A stretch of 64,000 bases of DNA from Saccharopolyspora soli (GCF_022678645.1 NZ_JALBWV010000007.1:124001-188000), one strand, 5' to 3'. Positions 36,023 through 45,993 are shown, counted from the stretch's first letter. Numbers and translations: made by a program. Notes: generated from the sequence alone by a model not told the origin.

Positions 36023-37125
36023 ACGCCGCGATCTACCGCAAACTGGGCGTCCGACCGGTGATCAACGCGGCTGCCACGCTGACCCGGCTGGGCGGTTCGC
36101 TGATCGCGCCACCGGCTGTCGAGGCGATGGTCGAGGCCGCCGGGCACTTCATCGACCTGGGAGAACTGCACCGGGGTGTGGGCGCCAGGCTGGCGGAGTT
36201 GACCCGCAACGAAGCCGGATACGTCAGCTGCGGGGCCGCGGCGGGGATCACGCTCGCGGTGGCCAGCTGCATGACGGGCACCAACCCTGATCTGGTCGAG
36301 TCCTTTCCCTCGATGAAGGGCGTTTCCCGTACCGAGGTGGCGATCTTCCGGGGCCACCGCAACCCGTACGACTACGCCGCCCGCCACTTCGGCGCCGAGG
36401 TGGTCGAGTTCGACGCGACATCGGAGTCGTTGCGCGCCACGATCGGTTCCCGAACGGCCTGCGTGCTCTGGTTCGCTGGCGCGCACTACGCGGCCGGGGC
36501 GCCCGAGTTCGCCGAGGTGCTCGAAGTCGCACGGAACCGGGGCGTGCCGGTGCTGGTCGATGCGGCGGCGCAGATCCCACCGATCGCTTCGCTGTGGCAT
36601 TACACCGCCGAACTCGGGGCGGACGCGGTGCTCGTCAGCGGCGGCAAAGGTCTGCGCGGCCCGCAGTCCAGCGGCCTGGTGCTGGGCCGCCGCGACATCA
36701 TCGAAGGCTGCCGGATGCACGGCTGCCCGAACCACGCCATCGGGCGCAGCATGAAGGTCGGCAAGGAAGAACTCCTCGGCCTGCTCACCGCGGTCGAAAC
36801 CGCACTGGACCAAGACGAAACAGCGCTGCTCGCCGCCTACGAACGAACCGTTGAGCGGTGGATCGAAGGACTGCGCGATCTGCCAGGGGTGACGGTGACC
36901 CGTGGCTACCCCAGCGAGGCAGGTCAGCCGCACGGCCGAGCGCTGCTGCGGCTGGCACCGGACAGCGGCTGGACTCGCGAAGCCCTGGTCGATGCCCTCT
37001 GGGATCGCGATCCCCGCATCGCCGTCGGTCTCACCGACGACGCCATCGCCTTGAACCCCCAAACGCTGGCCCCCGGCGAAGATCGTCTCGTCCTCCAAGC
37101 ACTCCACGAACTACTCCGCCCCTGA
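36019..37125 (+). CDS. SelA-like PLP-dependent enzyme (possible sugar-acid/amino-acid lyase)
   Basis: A 368-residue fold-type I PLP protein of the SelA/DgaE-like group. It opens YRKLGVRPVINAAATLTRLGG as in that family. The Schiff-base Lys is in LVSGGKGLRGPQSSGLVLG (about residue 212), with the PLP-phosphate loop near SCGAAAGITLA. The family includes selenocysteine synthase and D-glucosaminate-6-phosphate ammonia-lyase. No selenocysteine genes are nearby and catabolic genes surround it, so beta-elimination on an amino sugar acid is the better guess. The start overlaps the esterase (ATGA). Confidence 0.85.
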   Translation: MNAAIYRKLGVRPVINAAATLTRLGGSLIAPPAVEAMVEAAGHFIDLGELHRGVGARLAELTRNEAGYVSCGAAAGITLAVASCMTGTNPDLVESFPSMKGVSRTEVAIFRGHRNPYDYAARHFGAEVVEFDATSESLRATIGSRTACVLWFAGAHYAAGAPEFAEVLEVARNRGVPVLVDAAAQIPPIASLWHYTAELGADAVLVSGGKGLRGPQSSGLVLGRRDIIEGCRMHGCPNHAIGRSMKVGKEELLGLLTAVETALDQDETALLAAYERTVERWIEGLRDLPGVTVTRGYPSEAGQPHGRALLRLAPDSGWTREALVDALWDRDPRIAVGLTDDAIALNPQTLAPGEDRLVLQALHELLRP

Positions 37126-37168
37126 CCCACCGCAGGGCCCGAGCGCGTCCTTCGCCGCTGGCAAGGTG

Positions 37169-37198
37169 TTGACAAGGTTGCGCAAGGTTGGCAAGTAT
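37169..37198 (+). promoter_or_regulatory. Candidate promoter of the lacI-type gene
   Basis: TTGACA at 37169-37174, an 18-bp spacer and AAGTAT at 37193-37198 form a plausible sigma-70-type promoter. A run of AAGGTTG direct repeats lies in the spacer. The 24-bp palindrome that follows is placed where a repressor would block it. Confidence 0.5.
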
Positions 37199-37203
37199 TG
37201 GCG

Positions 37204-37227
37204 CGCTCCGGTCGGCCGACCGGAGCG
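37204..37227. promoter_or_regulatory. 24-bp perfect palindrome, likely operator of the LacI-type regulator
   Basis: The perfect inverted repeat, centred on GGTCGGCCGACC with arms GCTCC/GGAGC, starts 6 bases past the -10 and ends 27 bases before the lacI-type ATG. The CG-centred symmetry is characteristic of LacI-family operators. It could alternatively form an RNA hairpin in the 5' leader. Confidence 0.6.
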
Positions 37228-37254
37228 GATCGTCTGCGATGGAGCGGAGCTGCG

Positions 37255-38247
37255 ATGGCGCCGACCTTGACCGATGTCGCCAAACGGGCCAACGTCGCGC
37301 TGTCCACCGCTTCCCGCGCCTTCAGCGATCCGCGCCGCCTCGGGTCCGAAACCTTGCGCAAGGTGCTCGCCGCCGCGCAGGAGATCGGCTACGACCCCGG
37401 CTCCGGCAGACAGACCGATAGCGCGCCCGAGCCGCGCACCAGCACGGTCGCGATCGTGGTGCCGGACATCGCCAACCCGATCTTCGGCGCGTTCGTCAAG
37501 GCCGCGCAGGGCGAGGTCTGGCGCGGCAGGCAGACGCTCGTGCTGCACGACACCGACTTCGCGCCGGAGCGGGAGCGCGAGGCGATCGGCCACCTGCGCA
37601 CCAAGGCCGACGCCATCGTGATGTGCTCGGCTCGACTGGAGGCGGAGGAGATCATCGAACTCTGCGGCCGAACCCCGGTCCTGCTGGTCAACCGGGAGGC
37701 CGAGGGCACCGACTGCATCCTGGCCGACGCCGCCGACGGCCTGCGCCAGACGATCGACTACCTGGCCGCACTCGGCCACACCCGGATCGCTTACGTGCAG
37801 GGTTCGGAGCACTCCTGGTCCAACCGCCGCCGGGTCGCCCTGGTCCGCACGCTGACCGCCGAGGCCGGGCTCGAACTGGCGGTCCTCGGCTGGCAGTCCG
37901 AGACCGTGGCAGGTGGCGCGGCCGCCGCGGCGAGCGTGGTGGCCTCGGGCGCATCCGCGGCGATCACGCACAACGACCTCGTCGCCTTCGGCGTCATCGA
38001 AGGCGCCCGAGCGCTCGGCGTGGAGGTGCCCGCCGGGCTCAGCGTGGTGGGCATCGACGACATCTCGCTCGCCGAGGTGTCCCGCCCGTCGCTGACCAGC
38101 ATCGCGGTGCCCTGGGCCAGGGCGGGATCGCTGAGCCTGGAACTGCTCGGGCCGGTGCTGGCCGGTGACCGGCGCCTGCCCCGCAAGCATCGGTTGCCCA
38201 CCCAGCTCGTGGTGCGCGGTTCGACCGGCCCGGCCCCCGCGCGCTGA
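37255..38247 (+). CDS. LacI-family transcriptional regulator
   Basis: A 330-residue repressor. The N-terminal HTH is TLTDVAKRANVALSTASRAFS (about residues 4-24), with hinge helix around LRKVLAAAQEIGYDPG. The sugar-binding periplasmic-like domain begins STVAIVVPDIANPIFGAFVK and includes the C-terminal VVGIDDISLAEVSRPSLTSI. It should sense a sugar, uronate or derivative and control the surrounding catabolic genes. ATG 37255 has GGAGC upstream, with the operator-like palindrome between promoter and start. Confidence 0.93.
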   Translation: MAPTLTDVAKRANVALSTASRAFSDPRRLGSETLRKVLAAAQEIGYDPGSGRQTDSAPEPRTSTVAIVVPDIANPIFGAFVKAAQGEVWRGRQTLVLHDTDFAPEREREAIGHLRTKADAIVMCSARLEAEEIIELCGRTPVLLVNREAEGTDCILADAADGLRQTIDYLAALGHTRIAYVQGSEHSWSNRRRVALVRTLTAEAGLELAVLGWQSETVAGGAAAAASVVASGASAAITHNDLVAFGVIEGARALGVEVPAGLSVVGIDDISLAEVSRPSLTSIAVPWARAGSLSLELLGPVLAGDRRLPRKHRLPTQLVVRGSTGPAPAR

Positions 38248-38269
38248 AACCGTTCCACCGAGGAGTCCC

Positions 38270-39271
38270 ATGAACAACCCTGGTCTGCACGTCGTCGTCG
38301 CCGAAGCGAACCTGGTTCCGCTGCGCGCGGAACTGGAGGCGGCGTTGCCGCCGGGCACCGATGTGCAATGGGTCCACGACGCCACTGCGGAGACCGTCGA
38401 AGCCGCCGTCGCGACGGCTGATGTGTTGATCTCCCAACGGGTTTCCAAGGAACTGGCGGCTGCGGCCAAGCGGCTGAGGTTGGTGCACGCCCCTGGTGCG
38501 GGCACCGAGAAGATCGAGGTGGACGCGTTGCCGCCGGGTGTGGTGGTCGCCAACACCTTCCACCACGAAGACGCCATCGCCGAGCACGTCGTCGCCGCGA
38601 GCATCATGTTGCGGCGCGGCTTCCTCCGGCAGGACACCGCACTGCGCAAGGGAATCTGGGAATCCCCCGTGCACGACCGCCGACTGCCGTGGCCGAGCAC
38701 GCTCGCCGACGCCACTGTTGGTTTCGTCGGGTTCGGCCACATCGGCGCGACAGCGTGGGAGCGCCTGCGGATCTTCGGTGCGCGCGGTGTGGCGGTCACC
38801 CGCCGCGGTCAGGCCGATCCGGCCGCTGGTCTGACCTGGGTGGCCACCAACGATGAGCTCCACGCGCTGCTCGCGGAATCCGACATCGTGGTGGTGTCAG
38901 CCCCGCTCAACGCCGAGACGACGGGCCTGATCGGTGCCGCCGAGTTGGCCCGGATGGGCTCGGACGCGGTGCTGGTCAACATCGGCCGGGGTCCGCTGGT
39001 CGACGAGGAAGCGCTGTACAACGCGTTGCGCGACGGCGTGATCGGCGGCGCTGCGATCGACGTCTGGTACCAGTACCCGACCGGCGGCAATTCCGCCGCG
39101 CCCAGTCGATTCCCCTTCCACGAGTTGGAGAACGTGCTGATGACACCGCACTCGTCCGGGATCGCCCGGCAGACCTTCGCCCACCGGGTCGCCGACATCG
39201 CGGCGAACATCCACCGCTTCGCGGCAGGCGAACCGGTGCGCAACGTGGTGGCCGGAGGCTCGCATGAGTGA
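38270..39271 (+). CDS. D-2-hydroxyacid dehydrogenase
   Basis: A 333-residue NAD-dependent dehydrogenase of the phosphoglycerate/formate dehydrogenase superfamily. Cofactor motif [17 protein letters not shown] (about residues 149-165), catalytic Arg in [13 protein letters not shown] (about 242-254) and His in [13 protein letters not shown] (about 293). It may reduce or oxidise a sugar-acid intermediate. ATG 38270 has GAGGAG upstream; it follows the lacI gene by 22 bases and overlaps the next gene by 8 nt. Confidence 0.9.
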   Translation: MNNPGLHVVVAEANLVPLRAELEAALPPGTDVQWVHDATAETVEAAVATADVLISQRVSKELAAAAKRLRLVHAPGAGTEKIEVDALPPGVVVANTFHHEDAIAEHVVAASIMLRRGFLRQDTALRKGIWESPVHDRRLPWPSTLADATVGFVGFGHIGATAWERLRIFGARGVAVTRRGQADPAAGLTWVATNDELHALLAESDIVVVSAPLNAETTGLIGAAELARMGSDAVLVNIGRGPLVDEEALYNALRDGVIGGAAIDVWYQYPTGGNSAAPSRFPFHELENVLMTPHSSGIARQTFAHRVADIAANIHRFAAGEPVRNVVAGGSHE

Positions 39272-40517
39272 CGACGCCCAGTTCCGCGCGGATGCCGCGC
39301 GCGGCACCGACCGCATCGTTGCCGCCGAGGTCATCGTCAGCAGTCCGAGCCGCAACTTCGTCACCCTCAAGATCACCACCGCCGACGGCGTCATCGGGTG
39401 GGGCGACGCCACGCTCAACGGCCGCGAACTCGCGGTGGCGTCCTACCTGCGCGACCACGTCGCGCCGCTGCTGATCGGCCGCGACCCGGCGCGCATCGAG
39501 GACACCTGGCAGTACCTCTACCGCGGCGCGTACTGGCGGCGCGGGCCGGTCACCATGACCTCCATCGGCGCGGTGGACATCGCGTTGTGGGACATCAAGG
39601 GCAAAGTCACCGGGCAACCGGTCTACCAGCTGCTCGGCGGCGCGGTCCGGGACCACGTCCTGGCCTACACGCACGCCACCGGCTGGGACGTGCCCGCGCT
39701 GCTGGACTCCGTGGACGCGGTGCGCGAACGCGGCTTCCAGGCAGTCCGGGTGCAGACCGGGGTGCCCGGCCTGGGCACCGTCTACGGCGTGAGCGAGGCC
39801 GCCGCGTACGAGCCCGCTGGGCGCGGTGCCGTTCCGACGGAAGAGATCTGGGACACCGACGCCTACCTGCGACACGTCCCGGTCGCGCTGGCCGCCGCGC
39901 GGGAGCACGTCGGCCCGGAACTGAAGCTGCTGCACGACGCCCACCACCGGCTCACCCCCGGCCAAGCCGCCCGGCTCGGCCGCAGCGTCGAAGACGTGGA
40001 CCTGTTCTGGCTGGAGGACGTCACTCCGGCGGAGAACCAGGAGGTGCTGCGGCACGTCCGCAACCACACCACGGTGCCGCTGGCGATCGGCGAGGTGTTC
40101 AACACCGTCTGGGAATGCCAGTCGTTGATCATCGAGCAGCTGATCGACTTCGTGCGCACCTGCGTCACCCACGCGGGAGGGATCAGCCACCTGCGCCGGA
40201 TCGCCGCGCTCGCGGATCTCTGGCAGGTCAAGCTGGGGCCGCACGGTCCTTCGGACGTCTCGCCGATCGCCCTGGCCGCATCCGTCCACGTTGGACTGTC
40301 CACGCCGAACTTCGCGATCCATGAGTACATGGGCTATCCGGACGTGGTGCACGAGGTGTTCCGGCATTCGTGGAGCTGCACCGAGGGGCAGCTGCATCCG
40401 GGCGACGCACCGGGTGTCGGCATCGAGGTCGACGAGGAGCTGGCCGCCCGATTCCCCTACGAACGAGCCTATCTGCCGGTCGCGCGCCGCCGCGACGGGT
40501 CGATGACCGATTGGTGA
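39264..40517 (+). CDS. manD: D-mannonate dehydratase, enolase superfamily (ManD-type)
   Basis: A 417-residue enolase-superfamily protein. Metal ligands appear as [11 protein letters not shown] (Asp, His), [12 protein letters not shown] (Glu) and [12 protein letters not shown] (Glu), the pattern of ManD and RspA proteins. HGPSDVSPI carries the catalytic His/Asp pair and [14 protein letters not shown] the Arg/Tyr loop. ManD removes water from D-mannonate (or gluconate in lower-activity members) to give 2-keto-3-deoxygluconate. Overlaps the previous gene by 8 nt and precedes the mannonate oxidoreductase by 3 nt. Confidence 0.9.
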   Translation: MSDDAQFRADAARGTDRIVAAEVIVSSPSRNFVTLKITTADGVIGWGDATLNGRELAVASYLRDHVAPLLIGRDPARIEDTWQYLYRGAYWRRGPVTMTSIGAVDIALWDIKGKVTGQPVYQLLGGAVRDHVLAYTHATGWDVPALLDSVDAVRERGFQAVRVQTGVPGLGTVYGVSEAAAYEPAGRGAVPTEEIWDTDAYLRHVPVALAAAREHVGPELKLLHDAHHRLTPGQAARLGRSVEDVDLFWLEDVTPAENQEVLRHVRNHTTVPLAIGEVFNTVWECQSLIIEQLIDFVRTCVTHAGGISHLRRIAALADLWQVKLGPHGPSDVSPIALAASVHVGLSTPNFAIHEYMGYPDVVHEVFRHSWSCTEGQLHPGDAPGVGIEVDEELAARFPYERAYLPVARRRDGSMTDW

Positions 40518-40520
40518 GCC

Positions 40521-42020
40521 ATGAACCGCCTCAACGCCACGACGACTCCGGACAGCGCGCTGCTGCACCGCCGTACCCTGCGCGAGACGGGCATCGTCCA
40601 CTTGGGACTCGGCAACTTCCACCGAGCCCACCAGGCCGTGTTCACCGCGGCCGCGCTCGACCACACCGACGGCCCGTGGGGCATCCTCGGGGTGGCGAGC
40701 CGTTCGGGCCGAGTCGTCGATGCCATGCACGAGCAGGACTTGCGCTACAGCGTCGTCGAGATCTCCCCGCAAGACACCCGGATCGTCGTTCCCGCAGTGC
40801 ACACCGGCGCATTCGTCGCGGCCCAGCAGCCCGAGGCGGTGCTCGACGCGATCGCCGCACCGGGCACGGCGATCGTCACGCTCACCGTCACCGAGAACGG
40901 TTACACCTACTCACCACGCACCCGCGGACTGGACTTCGACAACCCAGCCGTGCGCGCAGACCTCAGCGGTGCGTCGCCGACGACCACGATCGGCCAGCTC
41001 ACCCGCGCGTTGCAGCGCAGGCTCCGCGCGCACGCCGCCCCGATCACGATCCTCAGCTGCGACAACCTGACCGGCAACGGCACCCACACGGCCCGCCTGG
41101 TGCGCGAGTTCGCCGCCGCGTTGCCCGCCGATGAGCGGGATGAGCTCACCGCGTGGTTGGCCGAAGCGGTGACCTTCCCCAATTCGATGGTCGACCGGAT
41201 CGTCCCGGCCACCACCGACGCCTACCAGGCGGCGGTCGCCGAGCAGCTCGGGCTGTGCGACACGGTGCCGGTACCGGCCGAACCGTTCAGCATGTGGGTG
41301 CTGGAAGACGACTTCGCCGCAGGGCGACCACGTTGGGAGCACGGCGGTGCGCGGTTCACGGCCGATGTCGTGCCGTACGAACTGCTCAAGCTGCGGCTGC
41401 TCAACGGCACCCACTCGCTGATCGCCTACCTCGGCGCGCTCTCCGGCTGCGACACGATCGCCGCGTCCACCGCGCAGCCGTTCGTCGCCGAAGCGGCGCG
41501 GCGCGTGCTGTGCGAGGACTACCTGCCGACCATCGCGGTCCCCGCCGACATCGACATCGACGACTACATCGCGCAGCTGTTCGACAGGTGGGGCAACACC
41601 GCGCTGGGCCACCGCACCCGGCAGGTCGGTTCGGACGGATCGGCCAAGCTCGCCCAGCGAATACCGGATGCAGCCCTGCGACACCTGCGCGCTGGCCGGG
41701 TGCCGCAGCACCTGGCGCTCACCGTGGCGGCGTACCTGTGCTGCATGGCCCCACCGGAGGGCTTCGAGGCCGGACCGCACGCCGCGGCGATGGCCGACCC
41801 GAATCGGGCCTCGCTGGTCGCCGCTGCCGAACGAACCGGGTCCACCGCCGCGTTCGTCACCGAGGTCTTCCGCAGCGGATTGCTCGGCGACGAGTTGGCC
41901 ACGCGCACCGAGTTCGTCAGCCGGGTCGCCGAATTCGTCGACATCATCGCGGTGCACGGTCCGGCCGCAGCCGCCGCCGAAGCCGCCGACCAGGAACCAG
42001 CATCCGCCTGGAGGACGTGA
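40521..42020 (+). CDS. uxuB: Mannitol dehydrogenase-family D-mannonate/fructuronate oxidoreductase
   Basis: A 499-residue long-chain polyol dehydrogenase. The N-terminal cofactor motif is GIVHLGLGNFHRAHQAVF (about residues 21-38). The catalytic Lys/Asn/His run is YELLKLRLLNGTHSLIAYLG (about 286-305). With ManD alongside, D-mannonate oxidoreductase (UxuB, fructuronate to mannonate) is the most probable function; mannitol or arabinitol dehydrogenase activity is possible for this family. Only 3 nt lie between it and manD, and 3 before the next gene. Confidence 0.88.
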   Translation: MNRLNATTTPDSALLHRRTLRETGIVHLGLGNFHRAHQAVFTAAALDHTDGPWGILGVASRSGRVVDAMHEQDLRYSVVEISPQDTRIVVPAVHTGAFVAAQQPEAVLDAIAAPGTAIVTLTVTENGYTYSPRTRGLDFDNPAVRADLSGASPTTTIGQLTRALQRRLRAHAAPITILSCDNLTGNGTHTARLVREFAAALPADERDELTAWLAEAVTFPNSMVDRIVPATTDAYQAAVAEQLGLCDTVPVPAEPFSMWVLEDDFAAGRPRWEHGGARFTADVVPYELLKLRLLNGTHSLIAYLGALSGCDTIAASTAQPFVAEAARRVLCEDYLPTIAVPADIDIDDYIAQLFDRWGNTALGHRTRQVGSDGSAKLAQRIPDAALRHLRAGRVPQHLALTVAAYLCCMAPPEGFEAGPHAAAMADPNRASLVAAAERTGSTAAFVTEVFRSGLLGDELATRTEFVSRVAEFVDIIAVHGPAAAAAEAADQEPASAWRT

Positions 42021-42023
42021 ACC

Positions 42024-43058
42024 ATGACTACTCCCGAATCAACCCGCGGTGCGGTGCTGCACGCCGCCGGTGACCTGCGCATCGAAGAAGTTCCACTGCC
42101 GCGGCTGGGCCCGGACGACGTGCTCGTCCAAGTCGACGCCGTCGGCGTCTGCGGCTCTGACATGCACTACTTCGCCGACGGCCGCAACGGGCAGAACGTG
42201 CTGCGCCAACCGACCGTGCTGGGGCACGAATCCTCCGGGACCGTCCTCGCAACCGGCTCAGCCGGGTCGTTGGCCCCTGGAACCCGCGTCGCGGTGGAAC
42301 CCGCGGTCGGCTGCGGCTCGTGCCCGACGTGCCGTTCGGGCCGCTACAACCTGTGCCCGACGGGCACCTGCTTCGGCTCGCCACCCACCCACGGCACGTT
42401 CGCCGAACACGTCGTCGCGCCGAGCCGAGCTGTGCACCCGCTGCCCGACGCCATCGGCCTGGAGGTCGGTTCGCTCATCGAGCCGCTCGCCGTCGCGGTG
42501 TGGGCGGTCCAGCGCGCCGACGTCCACTTCGGACACCGCGTGCTGATCACCGGAGCAGGTCCGATCGGCATCCTCGCCATGCAGGTCGCGCTGGCCGCTG
42601 GAGCCACCGAGGTGGTGGTCACCGACATCAACGGCGCCCGGCTCGCGCACGCCGCCGAGCTCGGCGCCACCGACGTGATCAACACCGCCGAGCAGGCCCC
42701 GGACCTTTCCGGAATGGATCGGCTGCTGGAGTGCTCCGGACATCCGGCCGCGCTCTGGCAAGGCATCCGGACGCTCGGGCCGGGGACCCGCGCGACCGTC
42801 GTCGGGCAGGCATCGCCGCAGGTCGACGGACTGCCGCTGGCCCACCTGCAACGTTGGGAGATCGACCTGGGCTGCGCGTTCCGCTACGCGCACGCCTTCC
42901 CCACCGCGATCGACCTGGCCGCCAGCGGCCGGGTCGATCTGACACGCCTGCTCACCGGCCGGTACCCATTGGACCGGACCGCCGACGCGCTGCGCGCGCC
43001 GCAGCAGGACCCCACCCACCTCAAGGTCGTCGTCCGCCCCGCGGACCGAACCCGCTGA
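42024..43058 (+). CDS. Zinc-dependent polyol dehydrogenase (L-idonate 5-/sorbitol dehydrogenase-like)
   Basis: A 344-residue MDR enzyme. Catalytic zinc site VGVCGSDMHYF and GHESSG, structural zinc lobe CGSCPTCRSGRYNLC (four Cys), and Rossmann motif ITGAGPIGILAMQVA with DIN acidic end, suggesting NAD. The family oxidises polyols or aldonates such as L-idonate to ketoses/keto acids, which fits the adjacent uronate enzymes. Last enzyme of the cluster, 3 nt after uxuB. Confidence 0.92.
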   Translation: MTTPESTRGAVLHAAGDLRIEEVPLPRLGPDDVLVQVDAVGVCGSDMHYFADGRNGQNVLRQPTVLGHESSGTVLATGSAGSLAPGTRVAVEPAVGCGSCPTCRSGRYNLCPTGTCFGSPPTHGTFAEHVVAPSRAVHPLPDAIGLEVGSLIEPLAVAVWAVQRADVHFGHRVLITGAGPIGILAMQVALAAGATEVVVTDINGARLAHAAELGATDVINTAEQAPDLSGMDRLLECSGHPAALWQGIRTLGPGTRATVVGQASPQVDGLPLAHLQRWEIDLGCAFRYAHAFPTAIDLAASGRVDLTRLLTGRYPLDRTADALRAPQQDPTHLKVVVRPADRTR

Positions 43059-43086
43059 CCCTGCCCCGCTATCCATCCGAGGAAGT

Positions 43087-44433
43087 ATGGACATGGCCAA
43101 CCCAGCACCTACCACAGTGGACAGATCAACTCCGGCGGACCCGAGGGCGGTTCGCCGGGCGGCCTGGGCCGGTCTGATCGGCACCACGCTCGAACAGTAC
43201 GACTTCGTCATCTACGGCACCGCGTCGGCGCTGATCTTCAGCAAGCTGTTCTTCCCCAACGTCTCGCCCGCGGCGGGCATCCTGGCCAGCTTCAGCGCCT
43301 ACGCGGTCGGCTTCGCCGCCCGGCCGCTGGGCGGGCTGTTCTTCTCCCGCTTCGGCGACCGGCTGGGCCGCAAGTGGGTGCTGGTCGCCACCCTGCTGCT
43401 GATGGGCGGCTCCACCCTGGCAATCGGCCTGCTGCCGACCTACGGCCAGGTCGGCCTCCTCGCCCCGGTGCTGCTGGTGATCTGCCGGTTCTTCCAGGGC
43501 ATGGGCGCCGGAGCCGAACAGGCCGGGGGCGCCACCCTGCTCACCGAGACGGCCCGCACCGGGCGACGCGGCCGACTCGCGTCCCTTGTGATGACCGGTG
43601 CGGCACTGGGCACCGCGCTCGGCGCGGTCGCCTGGATCCTGGCCCAACTGCTGCCGGAGGACGCGCTGATGAGCTGGGGCTGGCGGCTGGTGTTCGGCAG
43701 CAGCCTGCTGGTGACCATCGCGGCGCTGGTCATCCGGCGCAAGCTCAACGAGAGCCCGGTGTTCCAGGAGCTCAAGGAGCAGCACGAAGAACCCAAGGCA
43801 CCGGTGTTCGAAACGTTCCGGCAGGGCCGCAAGCCGCTGCTGCTGGTTTTCTTCATGAACCTCGGGATGAACGCGCAGTCCTACACCTACCAGGTGTTCA
43901 TGGCGTCGTACCTGGTTTCCACGGTGGGTGTGGACCCGGCGTTCGTGCCGAAGGTGCTGCTGGTCGGCTCGATCTGCGGCGGCATCGCGGCGATCGGCTT
44001 CGGCGCGCTCTCCGACGTGATCGGCCGCAAACCCACCTACACGGCGATCGTCGCAGCGCTGGTGCTGCTGCCGGGCCCGACGTTCATCGCGCTGAACACC
44101 GGCTCGCCGGTGGCCATCACGGTGGCGATCATCGTGGGCTTCATCCTGGCCTGCCAGGGCGCGGTCGGCGTCCAGATGAGCTACTTCCCGGAACTGTTCG
44201 GCAACCGCTACCGCTACGCGGGTGTCACCCTGGGCCGCGAGTTCTCGGCGGTGTTCAGCGGCGGCGTGGCCCCGCTGATCTGCGCGGCCCTGCTGGCGGC
44301 CTTCAGCGGCTCCTGGATCCCGGTGGCGATCTACATGATGGCGATGATGGCCATCAGCCTGGTCGCTTCGCTGCTGGCCCCGGAAACCAGGGACCGGGAC
44401 CTGAACACCTCTCGGGACGCCACCGCCCGGTGA
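43087..44433 (+). CDS. MFS permease, metabolite:H+ symporter (MHS) type
   Basis: A 448-residue transporter with about 12 helices. The opening AAWAGLIGTTLEQYDFVIYGTASALIF and motif FFSRFGDRLGRKW are typical of the MHS group (ShiA/KgtP/ProP-like). A second motif is LSDVIGRKPTYTAI. Such proteins import carboxylates such as uronates, shikimate or 2-oxoglutarate. It is a second uptake route beside the ABC importer. ATG 43087 has GAGGAAGT immediately before it; ATG 43093 is equally plausible. A 12-bp ACCACAGTGGAC-like motif lies in its first codons. Confidence 0.9.
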   Translation: MDMANPAPTTVDRSTPADPRAVRRAAWAGLIGTTLEQYDFVIYGTASALIFSKLFFPNVSPAAGILASFSAYAVGFAARPLGGLFFSRFGDRLGRKWVLVATLLLMGGSTLAIGLLPTYGQVGLLAPVLLVICRFFQGMGAGAEQAGGATLLTETARTGRRGRLASLVMTGAALGTALGAVAWILAQLLPEDALMSWGWRLVFGSSLLVTIAALVIRRKLNESPVFQELKEQHEEPKAPVFETFRQGRKPLLLVFFMNLGMNAQSYTYQVFMASYLVSTVGVDPAFVPKVLLVGSICGGIAAIGFGALSDVIGRKPTYTAIVAALVLLPGPTFIALNTGSPVAITVAIIVGFILACQGAVGVQMSYFPELFGNRYRYAGVTLGREFSAVFSGGVAPLICAALLAAFSGSWIPVAIYMMAMMAISLVASLLAPETRDRDLNTSRDATAR

Positions 44434-44581
44434 CCCGATCCGTTTCAGGTGACCGGCGTCAGGAACGCTCCGCCGCGGTGCGCGCCAGCACCCATCCCCG
44501 CATCGGGGAAGGCGCACCCCGGCGGAGTACCCAGCCGCACGACGCAGCGTGGTCAGTCCACATCGGACTGATGATCGCGGG

Positions 44582-44722
44582 TCAGGCGGCGACGGGAGTT
44601 CTAGGGCGTCGGGTTGCGGCTTCCTCGCTGGACGGGTTGCGCCTGGCGTCCAGCAGGTAGCCCACCCAGAAGCCCAACACGCCCGCACCGACGACGGCCA
44701 ACGTTCCGACAGCACGCACCAT
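44582..44722 (-). CDS. 46-residue membrane-anchored small protein
   Basis: ATG 44722 to a stop at 44582-44584 encodes MVRAVGTLAVVGAGVLGFWVGYLLDARR..., one glycine-rich hydrophobic helix (about residues 5-24) followed by a hydrophilic tail. AAAGGGA lies upstream of the ATG. Third-position G/C content is good. It lies tail-to-tail with the MFS gene; 44723-44908, between it and corA, holds nothing recognisable. No family known to me. Confidence 0.5.
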   Translation of the reverse strand: MVRAVGTLAVVGAGVLGFWVGYLLDARRNPSSEEAATRRPRTPVAA

Positions 44723-44908
44723 GGGAGATTTCCCTTTCTCCGCGGCGCTCGATCCCCAGGCCCCGACTAGCCAGGTTGCGCATCATGTTGAACCTGTCCG
44801 GTGGCAGCGCCGTTGCCCAAACGATAACGCCCGATTAACTCGCCATCCACGCCACCCCGTGCTTAACCCACGACGGAGTGTCACCCGGCTACCGGACCGG
44901 GGATCCGG

Positions 44909-45880
44909 CTACAACCAGTCCCGTTTCCGGAACGACAGGTAGAGCGCCCCGGAGATGACGAAGATCATCACCGTGGAGGCCCAGAAGCCCCAAATGCTCT
45001 GGAAACCCGGGTACGGCACGTTCTGCCCGTAGAATCCGGTGATGGCGGTCGGCACCGCGATGATCGCCGCCCACCCGGTGACCTTCTTCATGATCGTGTT
45101 CAGCTGGTAGCTCTGCAGGTTCAGCTGGGTCTCGCGGATGGTGGTGATCAGGTCGCGCAACGACTCGGTCCACTCCGAGGCCCGCAGCACGTGATCGTAG
45201 ACGTCCTGGTAGTAGGGCGTCATCGCGTCGTCGACGAGCGCCAGGTCGCGGCGCATCAGGGTGTTGACGACCTCGCGCATCGGGAGCACGACGCGTCGCA
45301 GGTGCACCAGGCTCTTGCGCAGGTGCAGCGAACGGCGCTGCAGCCGCGCGTGCTGCGGCCGCTCGTCGAAGACCAGGTCTTCGAGTTCCTCGATCTGCTC
45401 GTCCATGATCTGCGCGGCCTCGAAGTGCCCGTCGACGACGTAGTCCAGCAGCCCGTGCACCAGGAAGCCGACGCCGGACTTGGCCAGCGCGCTGGCGGAA
45501 TCCCAGCGCTGCACCACCGCGTCGATGTCGAACCGCTCGTTCTTGCGAACCGTCACCAGCGCGCGGTCGGTGATGAAGGCCGACAGCTCGCACGACGCCA
45601 GGGTGCCGGTGCGGCCGTCCAGGTGCACGGAGTAGGCGGTCAGCAGCGCGTGGGTGTCGAAGCAGTCGACCTTGGCGCGTTGGTTCTGGTGCACCGCACC
45701 TTCCACCGCGATCTCGTGCAAGCCCAACTCGTCGGCGATGGCGGCCAGATCGGCCGCGGACGGACCGCAGAAGTCCAGCCACACGGTCGCGCTGGGATCG
45801 GCGAGGTGTTCGGAGACGTCATCGACCGGGAAGTTCTCCGATTCGAGAACCCCGTTGCGGTAGAGGCGGGTACGAGCCAT
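44909..45880 (-). CDS. corA: CorA-like divalent-metal channel
   Basis: A 323-residue CorA-family protein. A large N-terminal cytosolic domain (residues 1-260) and long coiled region (EELEDLVFDERPQHARLQRRS) precede two C-terminal helices. The loop motif between them is YGQNVPYPGF, where classical CorA has YGMNF; GQN is common in actinobacterial members but should alter ion selectivity. The first helix segment is MKKVTGWAAIIAVPTAITG. It transports Mg2+, or Co/Zn in some relatives. I chose ATG 45880 (MARTRLYRNG) as the family-typical start; an in-frame start exists at 45940. Confidence 0.9.
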   Translation of the reverse strand: MARTRLYRNGVLESENFPVDDVSEHLADPSATVWLDFCGPSAADLAAIADELGLHEIAVEGAVHQNQRAKVDCFDTHALLTAYSVHLDGRTGTLASCELSAFITDRALVTVRKNERFDIDAVVQRWDSASALAKSGVGFLVHGLLDYVVDGHFEAAQIMDEQIEELEDLVFDERPQHARLQRRSLHLRKSLVHLRRVVLPMREVVNTLMRRDLALVDDAMTPYYQDVYDHVLRASEWTESLRDLITTIRETQLNLQSYQLNTIMKKVTGWAAIIAVPTAITGFYGQNVPYPGFQSIWGFWASTVMIFVISGALYLSFRKRDWL

Positions 45881-45993
45881 AGCGCGGCGTAGCGTAACCC
45901 GATCAAGTGAACGAGGACAGCACGGGCTGAAACATCCCAAACGCCCGGTTCAACCGTCTTCGGGCGGTGCGTCGGGCTTGTCAGTGGTCGTGC

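Noticed and set aside
44554..44570. Short inverted repeat CAGTCC...GGACTG after the MFS gene as a terminator
   Set aside because: The stem is only 6 bp and it is not followed by a U-tract; too weak to report as a feature.
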